A stretch of 64,000 nucleotides of DNA from Cytophagales bacterium (GTDB lineage Bacteria > Bacteroidota > Bacteroidia > Cytophagales > Spirosomataceae): contig JANSYO010000015.1 of assembly GCA_024742395.1 (NCBI GenBank), positions 1-64,000 of the forward strand, written 5' to 3'. Positions 24,635-33,125 of the stretch are shown here, piece by piece (position 1 is the stretch's first letter; every line of letters starts with the position of its first letter). A model generated the notes under the pieces. It worked only from the letters and a program-made list of their open reading frames with translations. It was not told the DNA's origin and ran no database searches. Position numbers and translations under genes: made by a program.

Positions 24635-26116
24635 TTAAGCAGGTTGATGTTCTTTTCTTAACAGGTCATTCACGGTTTTTACCGGATTAAAGGTAATCAA
24701 AGGAACCTCCACAAAGATGGTATTCCAATCTGACATAGAGCCATTCCATAATCCGGGAAGTTCTTGTGCCTTAAGGGCTTTGCCACTCAATGATTTCTCT
24801 GTAATAAATCCGGTTTTCGGGTCTCTGAATTTAAGAAGGTCAAACTTTTCCTTCTTGTAGTTTTTGGTAGAAACTACTAAATCAACCGGATTAAAGTGGG
24901 TGGCATTTTGAAATATTTCAGACTGTCTTTTACTGTTAAAATTAAATTGAGCAGACTCCACTATATGAGTAGATACAGAGCCATCTCCATTTTCTAACCA
25001 AAACGGCCCACCACCTGGCTCTCCTACGTTCTGAACCATTCCACATACTCTGATAGGTCTGTTAATCTTATTTTTAGCATAAGCTAATTTATCCTCATTT
25101 GACCAGTTCCTGAAACCTTTTGGGGGTATCACATTTAACTCATTCTTTAAGAAGCTAAGAGCCTTTTGTCTGGTATAATCAGAGACTTCGTCTTTGTCTA
25201 ATCTTTTGGCGAAATTGAATAGCTGCTTCTGGTATTTTAGTACCAAGGCCGCCAAAACTTTTTTATAGGTAATAGTCTGTTCTTTTAAATGATCAGGGAC
25301 CACATTATCAATATTCTTGATAAAAATAACATCGGCATCCTGATCATTCAAGTTTTCAAGGAGAGCTCCATGTCCTGCAGGTCTGAATAAAATCTTACCC
25401 TCCTCCGTTCTGAAAGGATTATTATCCATGTCTACTGCAATGGTATCAGTACTTTTCTTTTGTTCAGAATAACTAAAAATAAACTGTACGCCATATTTCT
25501 CTTCGTAAGATTTTTTGACATTGGCTATCAATGACTTAAACCTACTTTTATGTTCAGGAGAAACGGTAAAATGCAGCCTTACTCTCCCGTTTCTATTGGC
25601 ATAGGCCGCCCCTTCTACCATGTGTTCCTCAATGGCCGTTCTGGTACCCTCAGGATATTTATGAAACTCCAACAATCCTTTTGGCAAACTGCCGTAGTCT
25701 AGTCCTTCTTTATTTAGCAGGCCTTCTAAAAGCGTCTGCTGATCATTCTTGCCACCTGTCACTTCCATCAGACTTTCATAAAAGGCGAAGTCAGCTATTT
25801 CTTTGACGAATTGCTCTACTGCCTTATCTATTTTCCCTTCATCTTTGGCAGCAAATAATGCTTTAAACATTCTGGAAGCTGCACCAGATGCCGGCACAAA
25901 CTTTAATAATTTCTTTTTGGAAGCCTCTTTGTCAAAATACGCTACTAAGTCACTTATTTCAGATGAAGTTAACTTCAACAGACCATCCCCTTCAGTGGCC
26001 GCCTTTTGAGCTTTTATAAACGGAAAGCCAGATTTGAAATTTTCAATCTGCTCTTTAACGATATTTATATCGCTACCTCTTTCTTCTATCTGGGTTAAAT
26101 CTTTATCTGAAAACAT
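24635..26116 (-). CDS. DUF4301 family protein
   Basis: A 493-residue cytoplasmic protein of the DUF4301 family, found mainly in Bacteroidota. Notable conserved parts are FVPASGAASRMFKALFAA near residue 78, a middle section VRLHFTVSPEHKSRF, and FRPAGHGALLENLNDQDADVIFIKNIDNVVP near residue 245. The second and third together look like a nucleotidyltransferase of the UDP-sugar pyrophosphorylase type (a phosphate-binding Ser-Gly loop, GHGALL, KNIDN), but the activity has not been shown and I infer it only from these motifs. It is a single gene with a perfect -7 box at 26152-26159, divergent from proA. Confidence 0.85.
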   Translation of the reverse strand: MFSDKDLTQIEERGSDINIVKEQIENFKSGFPFIKAQKAATEGDGLLKLTSSEISDLVAYFDKEASKKKLLKFVPASGAASRMFKALFAAKDEGKIDKAVEQFVKEIADFAFYESLMEVTGGKNDQQTLLEGLLNKEGLDYGSLPKGLLEFHKYPEGTRTAIEEHMVEGAAYANRNGRVRLHFTVSPEHKSRFKSLIANVKKSYEEKYGVQFIFSYSEQKKSTDTIAVDMDNNPFRTEEGKILFRPAGHGALLENLNDQDADVIFIKNIDNVVPDHLKEQTITYKKVLAALVLKYQKQLFNFAKRLDKDEVSDYTRQKALSFLKNELNVIPPKGFRNWSNEDKLAYAKNKINRPIRVCGMVQNVGEPGGGPFWLENGDGSVSTHIVESAQFNFNSKRQSEIFQNATHFNPVDLVVSTKNYKKEKFDLLKFRDPKTGFITEKSLSGKALKAQELPGLWNGSMSDWNTIFVEVPLITFNPVKTVNDLLRKEHQPA

Positions 26117-26151
26117 GCGAATTTTGCTTTAAGGTTTTGTTTTAATCTTGC

Positions 26152-26159
26152 CAAAAATA
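26152..26159 (-). promoter_or_regulatory. -7 promoter box for the DUF4301 gene
   Basis: TATTTTTG on the minus strand, a full match to TAnnTTTG, 35 bases before the start codon at 26116. No -33 TTG at standard spacing was seen. Confidence 0.45.
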
Positions 26160-26241
26160 AGGATCAAATACGAGAAATGGTCTAAAATCGACGGTGTTCG
26201 TAGTTTTTTTTAGACCTTTGTAAAACACTAAAGAAAGTATT

Positions 26242-27480
26242 TTGAAAGACATTTTAGTTAAAAGTAGGAAAGCGTCAAAGTCCATTGCGAATTTAAATTC
26301 AGAAGAAAAATCTGAAATCCTTCTGGACCTTGCCAAACTTATTGAAAAATCAGCCGAGAAAATTAAAGTTGAAAACAAGAAAGATCTTGACAGGATGGAG
26401 AAATCTGATCCAAAGTATGATCGATTGCTTCTTTCTGACAGCAGGATTGAAGGACTTGTTAACTCCTTGAAAGTAGTAGCCCAGCTTGAAGATCCTGTGG
26501 GTAAAGAACTTCTGAAAAGAACCTTACCGAATGGTCTAAAGTTATCCAGAATAGCGGTTCCTTTGGGTGTGGTAGGCATAATTTATGAATCAAGGCCCAA
26601 TGTTACTGTAGATGTGGCCTCGCTGTGTTTACGATCTGGTAATGCTGCTATTTTAAAAGGAGGAAAAGAGGCACACTATTCTAATATGTGTCTGGTCTCC
26701 CTAATTCATGAAGTTTTGGAAAAGAAGGGACTTCCTGCCGAGGCAGTAACCTTATTACCTACAGATAGAAGTTACACTGAAAAGCTCCTTAAAGCAGAAA
26801 AGTATGTTGATGTGATTATCCCAAGGGGTTCATCTGGCCTAATAAACTATGTAAGAAGTAATTCACTCATTCCTACCATAGAAACAGGAGCAGGTGTATG
26901 TCATACATATATTGAAAAAACAGCAGATGCTGCTATGGGGGCTGCAATTCTGGTCAATGCTAAAGTTACCAGACCTTCAGTTTGTAATTCTTTAGACTGT
27001 GCAGTACTGGATGAAGAGGTCCTTGAAACAGTGATTCCTCAGGTGCTTGAAGGTTTTAAAGAATATGATGTTGAAGTTTACGCCGATGAGAAAAGTTATC
27101 CTATTTTCGAGAAAAACGGATATACTTTGCTAAAAAAAGCACAAGACGAAGACTTTGGAAAAGAGTGGCTTGACTATAAAGTATCATTCAAGACCGTAAA
27201 TGGTCTCGATGAAGCACTTGAGCACATTGAAAGAAATTCTTCAAGACATTCTGAAGCTATTATCACCGAAGATAAGGCTAAAGCAGAAAGATTCTTAAAA
27301 GAAGTAGATGCCGCCAGTGTTTACCATAATGCATCTACCAGATTTACAGATGGTGAAGAATTTGGCCTAGGGGCTGAAATAGGCATCTCTACCCAAAAGC
27401 TTCACGCCAGAGGGCCATTTGCCTTAGAAAAATTAGTTACTGAGAAGTGGGTAGTTAAAGGCGAAGGTCAGATCAGATAG
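26242..27480 (+). CDS. proA: glutamate-5-semialdehyde dehydrogenase
   Basis: A 412-residue aldehyde dehydrogenase-fold enzyme. It reduces gamma-glutamyl phosphate to glutamate-5-semialdehyde with NADPH in proline synthesis. Diagnostic parts are VPLGVVGIIYESRPNVT, SGNAAILKGGKEA, IIPRGSSGLI, TRPSVCNSLDC with catalytic Cys248, and the C-terminal FGLGAEIGISTQKLHARGP. The start is TTG at 26242: the aligned N-terminus begins here and the next Met is at residue 52. No proB (glutamate 5-kinase) is adjacent in this window. The next gene's GTG overlaps the stop by one base. Confidence 0.96.
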   Translation: MKDILVKSRKASKSIANLNSEEKSEILLDLAKLIEKSAEKIKVENKKDLDRMEKSDPKYDRLLLSDSRIEGLVNSLKVVAQLEDPVGKELLKRTLPNGLKLSRIAVPLGVVGIIYESRPNVTVDVASLCLRSGNAAILKGGKEAHYSNMCLVSLIHEVLEKKGLPAEAVTLLPTDRSYTEKLLKAEKYVDVIIPRGSSGLINYVRSNSLIPTIETGAGVCHTYIEKTADAAMGAAILVNAKVTRPSVCNSLDCAVLDEEVLETVIPQVLEGFKEYDVEVYADEKSYPIFEKNGYTLLKKAQDEDFGKEWLDYKVSFKTVNGLDEALEHIERNSSRHSEAIITEDKAKAERFLKEVDAASVYHNASTRFTDGEEFGLGAEIGISTQKLHARGPFALEKLVTEKWVVKGEGQIR

Positions 27481-27923
27481 TGAAAGAAGAACTCTTGGAA
27501 ATTGCTAAAGCAAAGACTGATCTTAGAATTCAGGAAGCCCTAAAGGCTATAAAAGCCTCTCAACTTGCTGCCAATGAAGAAACAAAAAGCTCTGCTGGCG
27601 ACAAGTATGAAACCGGTAGAGCCATGGCTCAGAATGACCGTAATCTATACGCGAGACAACTCTCTGAAGCCCAAAAAGATATGGCCATTCTAAACAGCAT
27701 TGATTTAAAAAAGGAATACACCTTGATTTCAACAGGTGCCCTGACAGAAACAAGTATTGGCTATTTTTTTATTGCTACCAGCATCGGGATTATTCCTTTA
27801 AAAAATCAGAAAGTTATGGTGACCTCGCAAGACTCGCCAATGGGACTTATTTTAAAAGGAAAAAGAGAAAATGACCAAGTAGATTTCAGAAATAATAAGA
27901 TTAATATAATCAGTGTCAAATAG
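27480..27923 (+). CDS. GreA/GreB C-terminal-like protein
   Basis: A 147-residue protein with a helical N-terminal half (KDLRIQE-type charged helices, SAGDKYETGRAMAQNDRNLYARQLSEAQKDM) and a C-terminal part (GIIPLKNQKVMVTSQDSPMGLILKGKRENDQVDF) that follows the FKBP-like C-terminal domain of Gre transcript-cleavage factors ('SP.G..LLGK..GD.V'). The acidic tip residues of the GreA coiled coil cannot be placed, so it may be a Gre-like RNA polymerase ligand rather than a cleavage factor. Start GTG at 27480 overlaps the last base of proA; TTG at 27495 is possible. It leads directly into the glycosyltransferase gene (ATG immediately after its stop). Confidence 0.7.
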   Translation: MKEELLEIAKAKTDLRIQEALKAIKASQLAANEETKSSAGDKYETGRAMAQNDRNLYARQLSEAQKDMAILNSIDLKKEYTLISTGALTETSIGYFFIATSIGIIPLKNQKVMVTSQDSPMGLILKGKRENDQVDFRNNKINIISVK

Positions 27924-28667
27924 ATGAAAATATCCATCGTCACGGCCTCATATAATAATAAAGATACTATTCTTCACACGCTTGAAACTGTAAGATCACA
28001 AATTAACTGCGAGGTAGAACATGTTGTTGTAGATGGCGGCTCCACAGACGGCACAAAGGAAATTCTGGAAAATTTTGGTGGAATCACTTTTATCTCAGAA
28101 AAAGATGAAGGTATTTATGATGCTTTAAACAAAGGTATAAAACTGGCAACTGGTGATGTAGTAGGCACCTTAGGAGCAGATGACTTTTATCCTAATAATG
28201 AAGTGTTGTCAAAAATCAGTCGACTTTTTGCCGATGAGCACACCGATGTGGTTTATGCCGATAAAAATTATGTGGCTCCCGAAGACATTACCAAAGTGGT
28301 TCGGCACTGGACAGCAGGCCCTTATAAACATGAGAACTGGCTTAGTGGATGGATGCCGCCACATCTGACTTTTTATATTCGAAGAAAGTATTTTGAGCAA
28401 TATGGCTACTACAATAAAAGCTTTGCTTCTGCCGGGGATTATGAACTAATGCTCAGGATGATGTATAAGCACAAACTGAATATCCAGTATCTTCCAGAAC
28501 TGGTAGTGACTATGCGAACAGGCGGCACCAGTACTGCCTCATTTAAAAACAGAATGAGAGCTAATAAAGAAGATAGAAAAGCCTGGCAGATTAACGGCCT
28601 AAAACCTAAATGGTACACTCTTTACATGAAACCTTTGTCTAAAATAAACCAATTTTTTGTTAAATGA
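27924..28667 (+). CDS. family 2 glycosyltransferase
   Basis: A 247-residue GT-A enzyme with N-terminal ISIVTASYNNKDTILHTLE, nucleotide-binding VDGGSTDGT, FISEKDEGIYDALNKGI, the DxD-like LGADD (metal/UDP binding) and SAGDYELMLRMM. No transmembrane helix is present, so it acts at the inner face of the membrane. It belongs to the group often found in capsule and O-antigen loci that adds one sugar to a lipid-linked chain. It overlaps the formyltransferase gene by 4 bases (ATGA), and a polysaccharide deacetylase follows, so these three probably build or modify one glycan. Confidence 0.9.
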   Translation: MKISIVTASYNNKDTILHTLETVRSQINCEVEHVVVDGGSTDGTKEILENFGGITFISEKDEGIYDALNKGIKLATGDVVGTLGADDFYPNNEVLSKISRLFADEHTDVVYADKNYVAPEDITKVVRHWTAGPYKHENWLSGWMPPHLTFYIRRKYFEQYGYYNKSFASAGDYELMLRMMYKHKLNIQYLPELVVTMRTGGTSTASFKNRMRANKEDRKAWQINGLKPKWYTLYMKPLSKINQFFVK

Positions 28668-29428
28668 GAATTGTCATACTCACCCAAGACGACCCCTTTT
28701 TCCTAGGAAAGAACATCGATTATTTAATCAAAAAACTTCCTGCTCATTCTGAGGTAGTTGCCACCGTTCTTTTTGAGGTTTCTCCGTTTGGTAAGAGAGA
28801 AAGTTTTAAAGACAAAATGCTTAAGACTCTCGATATCTTCGGTTTCGGCTTCTTCATGTATTATGGCTTTCAATTTCTTAAAGCTAAACTTTCTCCCTCT
28901 AGCTCAGTAGCCAATGTGCTGAAAAAGCATAATGTGCCGGTTATCCAATTAGAAAAGCCGGTTAACAACAAAGAAAGCTTAGAAATTATCAGAGGGTTGA
29001 AACCTGATTTATTAGTTTCGATCGGAGGCAACCAGATATTTAAAAGACCCTTGCTGGATAGTGCCACTCACGGTTGTGTGAATCTTCATACGGCCTTGCT
29101 GCCAAAATACCGGGGTTTAATGCCTTCTTTCTGGGTGCTACGGTATAATGAAAAGTATACAGGAGTATCTGTATTCCAGGTGGATGAAGGAATTGACTCA
29201 GGTCCTATAATTGTTCAGAAAAAGGTGGAGATTGGTGACAGAACGCAGCAGCAACTAATTAAAGATACTAAGGTCATTGGGATGGACTGTATCCTGGAAT
29301 CCATTGAAAAGATACACACTGGCACGGTAGAGTATATTCCCAATCCTGAAGAAGAGAAGACCTATTTTACTTTCCCTACAAAAGAAGATGTGAAAGCATT
29401 CAGAGCAGCAGGAAAAAGATTTTTCTAA
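28664..29428 (+). CDS. formyltransferase-family protein (Formyl_trans_N), probable sugar N-formyltransferase
   Basis: A 254-residue protein. The catalytic triad of the formyltransferase family is in place: HGCVNLHTALLPKYRG with Asn140 and His142, and VDEGIDSGPI with Asp178. SIGGNQIF and YTGVSVFQVDEG are also typical. It lacks the C-terminal domain of methionyl-tRNA formyltransferase and is not PurN, so it most likely transfers a formyl group from 10-formyl-tetrahydrofolate to an amino sugar. Its setting, 4-base overlap with a GT2 gene and 1 base before a polysaccharide deacetylase gene, supports a role in surface glycan synthesis. The exact substrate is unknown. Confidence 0.85.
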   Translation: MRIVILTQDDPFFLGKNIDYLIKKLPAHSEVVATVLFEVSPFGKRESFKDKMLKTLDIFGFGFFMYYGFQFLKAKLSPSSSVANVLKKHNVPVIQLEKPVNNKESLEIIRGLKPDLLVSIGGNQIFKRPLLDSATHGCVNLHTALLPKYRGLMPSFWVLRYNEKYTGVSVFQVDEGIDSGPIIVQKKVEIGDRTQQQLIKDTKVIGMDCILESIEKIHTGTVEYIPNPEEEKTYFTFPTKEDVKAFRAAGKRFF

Positions 29429-29429
29429 C

Positions 29430-30278
29430 ATGAATATATTGACTTTTGATATTGAAGACTGGTTTCACCTGTTGGATGTAGAAGCCACAAAAGATGAAGC
29501 CTCATGGGCAAAATATCCCTCAAGGATTCACCGTAATATGGATATCATTATGGGGATGTTGGATTCATTAAATCAAAAGGCAACCTTTTTCTGCCTAGGC
29601 TGGGTGGCCAGGACTTACCCTGAGGTTATTAAAAGAATAGTTGATGCCGGTCATGAGATAGCAACACACTCAGATCTTCATCAATTGGCCTACACACAAT
29701 CTAAACAGGAATTTACAAACGACTTAGAAAGATCAATCAAACAATTAGAGGACGCTTCTTCTCAAAAAATAAGGGCTTACAGGGCTCCCGGCTTCTCCTT
29801 TAAAAGTGAAAACAAATGGGTCTTTGATGTTTTGGTCAAAAACGGAATTGAGATTGACTGCTCCATTTTCCCTGCAAAAAGAGGTCATGGTGGTTTTGAG
29901 GAGTTTGGCACAGCCAAGCCATGCTTTATTGAAGTGGATGGTCACCGACTCAAAGAATTCCCTATAAACCTTAAAAGTTTTATGGGGCAAAACCTCATAT
30001 TTTCTGGTGGTGGTTATTTCCGATTCTTTCCTTTACCTCTTTTAAAATCTTTATTTAAAGGCAGTCAGTATACGATGACCTATTTTCATCCCAGAGATTT
30101 TGATGCAGAGCAACCGGTAATAAATGAACTCTCATTGTTAAGGAAATTCAAATCCTACTATGGATTGGAACATACAGAAGCTAAACTTGTTTCTCTTTTA
30201 AAAGACTTTGAATTTATTGACCTTCAAACGGCTGATAATTTGGTAGATTGGCAGAATGCCGAGACTATTAAACTTTAG
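29430..30278 (+). CDS. polysaccharide deacetylase (NodB-type, XrtA/DUF3473-like)
   Basis: A 282-residue NodB-homology enzyme. The metal site is visible as FDIEDWF (Asp10 region) and the His pair HSDLHQ at residues 80 and 84; TFFCLGWVARTYPEV, RAPGFSF and FSGGGYFRFFPL belong to the subgroup that accompanies exopolysaccharide loci (WbmS/XrtA-type, DUF3473). It should remove an N- or O-acetyl group from a lipid-linked sugar in the cytoplasm, since no signal peptide is visible. It follows the formyltransferase by one base. A deacetylate-then-formylate sequence on the same sugar is an attractive inference. The patatin gene begins 26 bases later. Confidence 0.9.
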   Translation: MNILTFDIEDWFHLLDVEATKDEASWAKYPSRIHRNMDIIMGMLDSLNQKATFFCLGWVARTYPEVIKRIVDAGHEIATHSDLHQLAYTQSKQEFTNDLERSIKQLEDASSQKIRAYRAPGFSFKSENKWVFDVLVKNGIEIDCSIFPAKRGHGGFEEFGTAKPCFIEVDGHRLKEFPINLKSFMGQNLIFSGGGYFRFFPLPLLKSLFKGSQYTMTYFHPRDFDAEQPVINELSLLRKFKSYYGLEHTEAKLVSLLKDFEFIDLQTADNLVDWQNAETIKL

Positions 30279-30304
30279 CTTGGTAAATTCCGTTTTAGAG
30301 AATC

Positions 30305-31351
30305 ATGAAAAGATTTTTTGCACTTATTACACTTATTTTCATCACACTTAGTTCGTTTGCTCAGCACTTACCAGTTTACCGTAATCTGGTAATGGAAGGA
30401 GGGGGAATCAAGGGAATCGCTTATGGAGGAGCACTCGCTGAGCTGGAAGAAAGAGGTGTAATGAAAAATATAATCAGAGTAGCGGGTACCTCTGCCGGGG
30501 CCATTCAGGCTTGTTTAGTCTCTCTAGGCTATACGGCCGACGAAATTTCAGATATAATAGCCAGCACCCCTGTGGAGTCCTTCAATGACGGGGGAATAAT
30601 GAAGAACAGTACAAAACTGCTATTTCAACAATACGGATGGTTTAAGGGAGATAATTTCTTAAGCACTATGGAAAGGTTAATTGCCAACAGAACAGGCAAT
30701 GCCAATCTTACCTTTGCTCAGCTTCATGAACTGGCTAAGACCTACCCGTTTAGAGATCTATATGCTGTGGGAGCTGATCTCTCTTCTCAGAAATCAGTAA
30801 TCTTCTCTCATGAGTCTCTCCCTAACATGAGAATAGCTGATGCTGTAAGAATCTCAATGTCTATTCCTCTTTACTATAAAGCCATATGGGCCAATGAAGA
30901 AGGGAAAGTATTTTCAGACCCTAAACCCGAAGATAATTGTCATTTATATGTAGATGGTGGTATTTTGATGAATTACCCTATTGAAATTTTTGACAGGTCT
31001 ATATACATCCCTGCTTGTGAAGGTGAAGTTTGCGATATGTTTAATCCTGAAACCATTGGATTAAGACTAGACCGTCCAGAGCAAATAGATCATGAGGTAG
31101 AAAACGGTTTTGGAATAGCTCCATATGAAATTACAGATTTCAGCTCTTATTTGTCTTCACTTTCCAGTATTCTGATGAGGAATGTGAGTCCTGCACATCC
31201 CAAAGATGTAGACAGAACTATCTATATTAATGACATGGGGATAAGCTCTAGAGTAAGAAGAGTGCCCGATGAAGAAAAAATAGCCATGATGAAAAGTGGA
31301 AGAGAGGGTGTTAAACTTTTCTTAAGTAGAATAAATCTATTGCTAGATTAA
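30305..31351 (+). CDS. patatin-like phospholipase, exported
   Basis: A 348-residue lipase-fold protein with signal peptide MKRFFALITLIFITLSSFAQ. The patatin elements are complete: oxyanion loop EGGGIKGIAY (31-40), nucleophile elbow GTSAG with Ser63, and the dyad Asp217 in YVDGGILMNYP. It therefore likely hydrolyses acyl esters of lipids in the periplasm or outside the cell. There is no C-terminal beta-barrel domain. It may be read from the upstream glycan genes (26-base gap) or alone. A separate promoter drives the next gene. Confidence 0.92.
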   Translation: MKRFFALITLIFITLSSFAQHLPVYRNLVMEGGGIKGIAYGGALAELEERGVMKNIIRVAGTSAGAIQACLVSLGYTADEISDIIASTPVESFNDGGIMKNSTKLLFQQYGWFKGDNFLSTMERLIANRTGNANLTFAQLHELAKTYPFRDLYAVGADLSSQKSVIFSHESLPNMRIADAVRISMSIPLYYKAIWANEEGKVFSDPKPEDNCHLYVDGGILMNYPIEIFDRSIYIPACEGEVCDMFNPETIGLRLDRPEQIDHEVENGFGIAPYEITDFSSYLSSLSSILMRNVSPAHPKDVDRTIYINDMGISSRVRRVPDEEKIAMMKSGREGVKLFLSRINLLLD

Positions 31352-31370
31352 CTAAAGCCTTACATTTTTG

Positions 31371-31378
31371 TATGTTTG
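31371..31378 (+). promoter_or_regulatory. -7 promoter box for the DUF1080 gene
   Basis: TATGTTTG, a full TAnnTTTG match, 34 bases before the ATG at 31412. No -33 TTG at standard spacing. Confidence 0.5.
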
Positions 31379-31411
31379 GAATCTAATTTTAATTAACCGT
31401 ACAAGAAACCT

Positions 31412-32197
31412 ATGAATTTCTATAAAGTAACCCTATCTGCGGCTATTGCCACCTTGTCTATAAGCAGCTGTCTTGCACAGTACTCAAGCACCCCACCAGA
31501 AGTTTCGCCAATGCCAATGAAGCCTGAAATGACTGAAATCTGGGAACCTGAAGTAACAGTGGTAACACCTGGAAAAAAACTGGGAGATGCACCTTCAGAC
31601 GCAATCATCTTATTTGATGGTTCTAGCCTGGATCAGTGGGTAAGTCAGAATGACCCTACTAAACCAGCTCCATGGACCATCGTAAATAATGATCATTTTG
31701 AAGTTAAGCCAGGAAGTGGCGGAATTCAAACAAAAATGAAATTTGGTGATATCCAGTTGCATATTGAATTCTCTGCACCAGATAAAGTAGAAGGCGTAAG
31801 TCAGGGAAGAGGAAACTCAGGTGTTTTCTTACAAAACAGATATGAGCTGCAAATTTTAGATTCTTATCAGAACAGAACATACAGAAACGGTCAGGCCGGA
31901 AGTATTTATAAAGACGTAGCACCACTTGTTAATGCAATGAGAAGCCCGTTAGAGTGGAATACCTACGATATTATATATACTGCCCCAAGATATAAAGCGA
32001 GCGGTGCTGTAGATTATCCGGCAAGAATCACAGTATTACATAATGGTGTTTTAATCCAGAACAACACTACGATAGCCGGACTAACCAATTACATAGGCCT
32101 TCATATGTACCCGGATGCTCATGGCGATGATGTGATTGCTCTGCAAGACCATGGCAATAAAACTCAATTCAGAAATATCTGGTTGAGAAAACTGTAA
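31412..32197 (+). CDS. DUF1080 (3-keto-disaccharide hydrolase) domain protein, exported
   Basis: A 261-residue secreted protein: leader MNFYKVTLSAAIATLSISSC, which could be a lipoprotein signal (ISSC) or a signal peptidase I site after LAQ. From residue 65 it has the DUF1080 concanavalin-like domain: AIILFDGSSLDQWV, GGIQTKMKFGDIQLHIEF, GNSGVFLQNRYELQILDS, and PLEWNTYDIIYTAPR. DUF1080 members are widespread in Bacteroidota and Planctomycetes; some hydrolyse 3-keto-glycosides and others only bind carbohydrate. It is a single-gene unit with its own promoter and a strong terminator. Confidence 0.9.
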   Translation: MNFYKVTLSAAIATLSISSCLAQYSSTPPEVSPMPMKPEMTEIWEPEVTVVTPGKKLGDAPSDAIILFDGSSLDQWVSQNDPTKPAPWTIVNNDHFEVKPGSGGIQTKMKFGDIQLHIEFSAPDKVEGVSQGRGNSGVFLQNRYELQILDSYQNRTYRNGQAGSIYKDVAPLVNAMRSPLEWNTYDIIYTAPRYKASGAVDYPARITVLHNGVLIQNNTTIAGLTNYIGLHMYPDAHGDDVIALQDHGNKTQFRNIWLRKL

Positions 32198-32222
32198 GAC
32201 AAAATCATCTATATAAGACTTT

Positions 32223-32250
32223 TGGGAGGGCTTCGCTCTCCCATTTTTTT
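32223..32250 (+). terminator. Rho-independent terminator ending right at the prmC start codon
   Basis: TGGGAGGGC pairs with GCTCTCCCA (9 pairs, one wobble) around TTC, followed by seven T at 32244-32250. The prmC ATG begins at 32251, the very next base. Confidence 0.88.
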
Positions 32251-33084
32251 ATGAAAACAGCCAAAGAAATATTTGATCATTTTATAAATCAAATTCATTT
32301 CACAGATGAAGGTGAAAAAAAGTCAATGGCCTATTTGCTGCTTGAAGATGTCTTTGGTTTAACTAAAACAGATATAATTGTAGATAAGTCAGTTAATATA
32401 GATGAAGCCCTTTTGTTTAGATGCATAGATAGAATCAATAATAATGAGCCTATACAGCAGGTTATAGGTTTTACATTTTTTAGGGGCAGGAAGTTTAATG
32501 TGAACCCATCTGTGCTCATACCCAGAATTGAAACTGAGGAGTTAATTGAACATATCAAATCCTTAAAAATTAGCTCTCCTTCAGTTTTAGACATTGGCAC
32601 TGGCTCTGGTTGCATAGCCATTTCTCTTGATTTAGAAATACCTGAGGCCGAAGTATGGGCTCTTGATATATCTGAAGCGGCACTGACCATAGCGAAAGAA
32701 AATCAGAAAAGCCTTAATTCTAAAGTTAGTTTCATTCAGGCCGATTTCCTCAAAGACTTCTCATTTGCCCATGATTTAGACGTAGTGGTGAGTAATCCTC
32801 CTTACATCCGTAATTTTGAAAAAGAAGAGATGGAACCCAATGTCCTGGATCATGAACCTCACCTTGCCCTTTTTGTTCCTGATGAAAACCCGCTTGTATT
32901 TTATGAGGCATTAGCCTCGTTTGGTAAGAAGAACTTAAAGAATAACGGATACGTCCTGGCAGAAATAAACAGTTATTTGGGAAAAGAAACATTGGCTCTT
33001 TTTGAACAATACGACTACAAGGAAGTAGAAATCATCAAAGATATATTTAACAAAGACCGCTTTGTTAAAGCCAAAAAATACTAG
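32251..33084 (+). CDS. prmC: PrmC, release factor glutamine N5-methyltransferase
   Basis: A 277-residue SAM methyltransferase: helical N-terminal domain to about residue 90, then PRIETEELIE, SAM motif VLDIGTGSGCIAISL (113-127) and catalytic NPPY at 182-185. It methylates the Gln of the GGQ motif in peptide release factors. The T run of an intrinsic terminator abuts the ATG, leaving no normal leader; the next Met is residue 26 and would delete conserved sequence, so 32251 remains the best start. Expression may come from terminator read-through or a promoter upstream of the hairpin. Confidence 0.93.
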   Translation: MKTAKEIFDHFINQIHFTDEGEKKSMAYLLLEDVFGLTKTDIIVDKSVNIDEALLFRCIDRINNNEPIQQVIGFTFFRGRKFNVNPSVLIPRIETEELIEHIKSLKISSPSVLDIGTGSGCIAISLDLEIPEAEVWALDISEAALTIAKENQKSLNSKVSFIQADFLKDFSFAHDLDVVVSNPPYIRNFEKEEMEPNVLDHEPHLALFVPDENPLVFYEALASFGKKNLKNNGYVLAEINSYLGKETLALFEQYDYKEVEIIKDIFNKDRFVKAKKY

Positions 33085-33125
33085 AATAATCATTTTTAAT
33101 ACCGTTTTCGCTAATTTCACGTCTA

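Noticed and set aside
26142-26579. Open frame of 145 codons opposite the start of proA
   Set aside because: It covers the divergent promoter region and the proA N-terminus on the other strand, shows no domain, and proA and DUF4301 explain the region.
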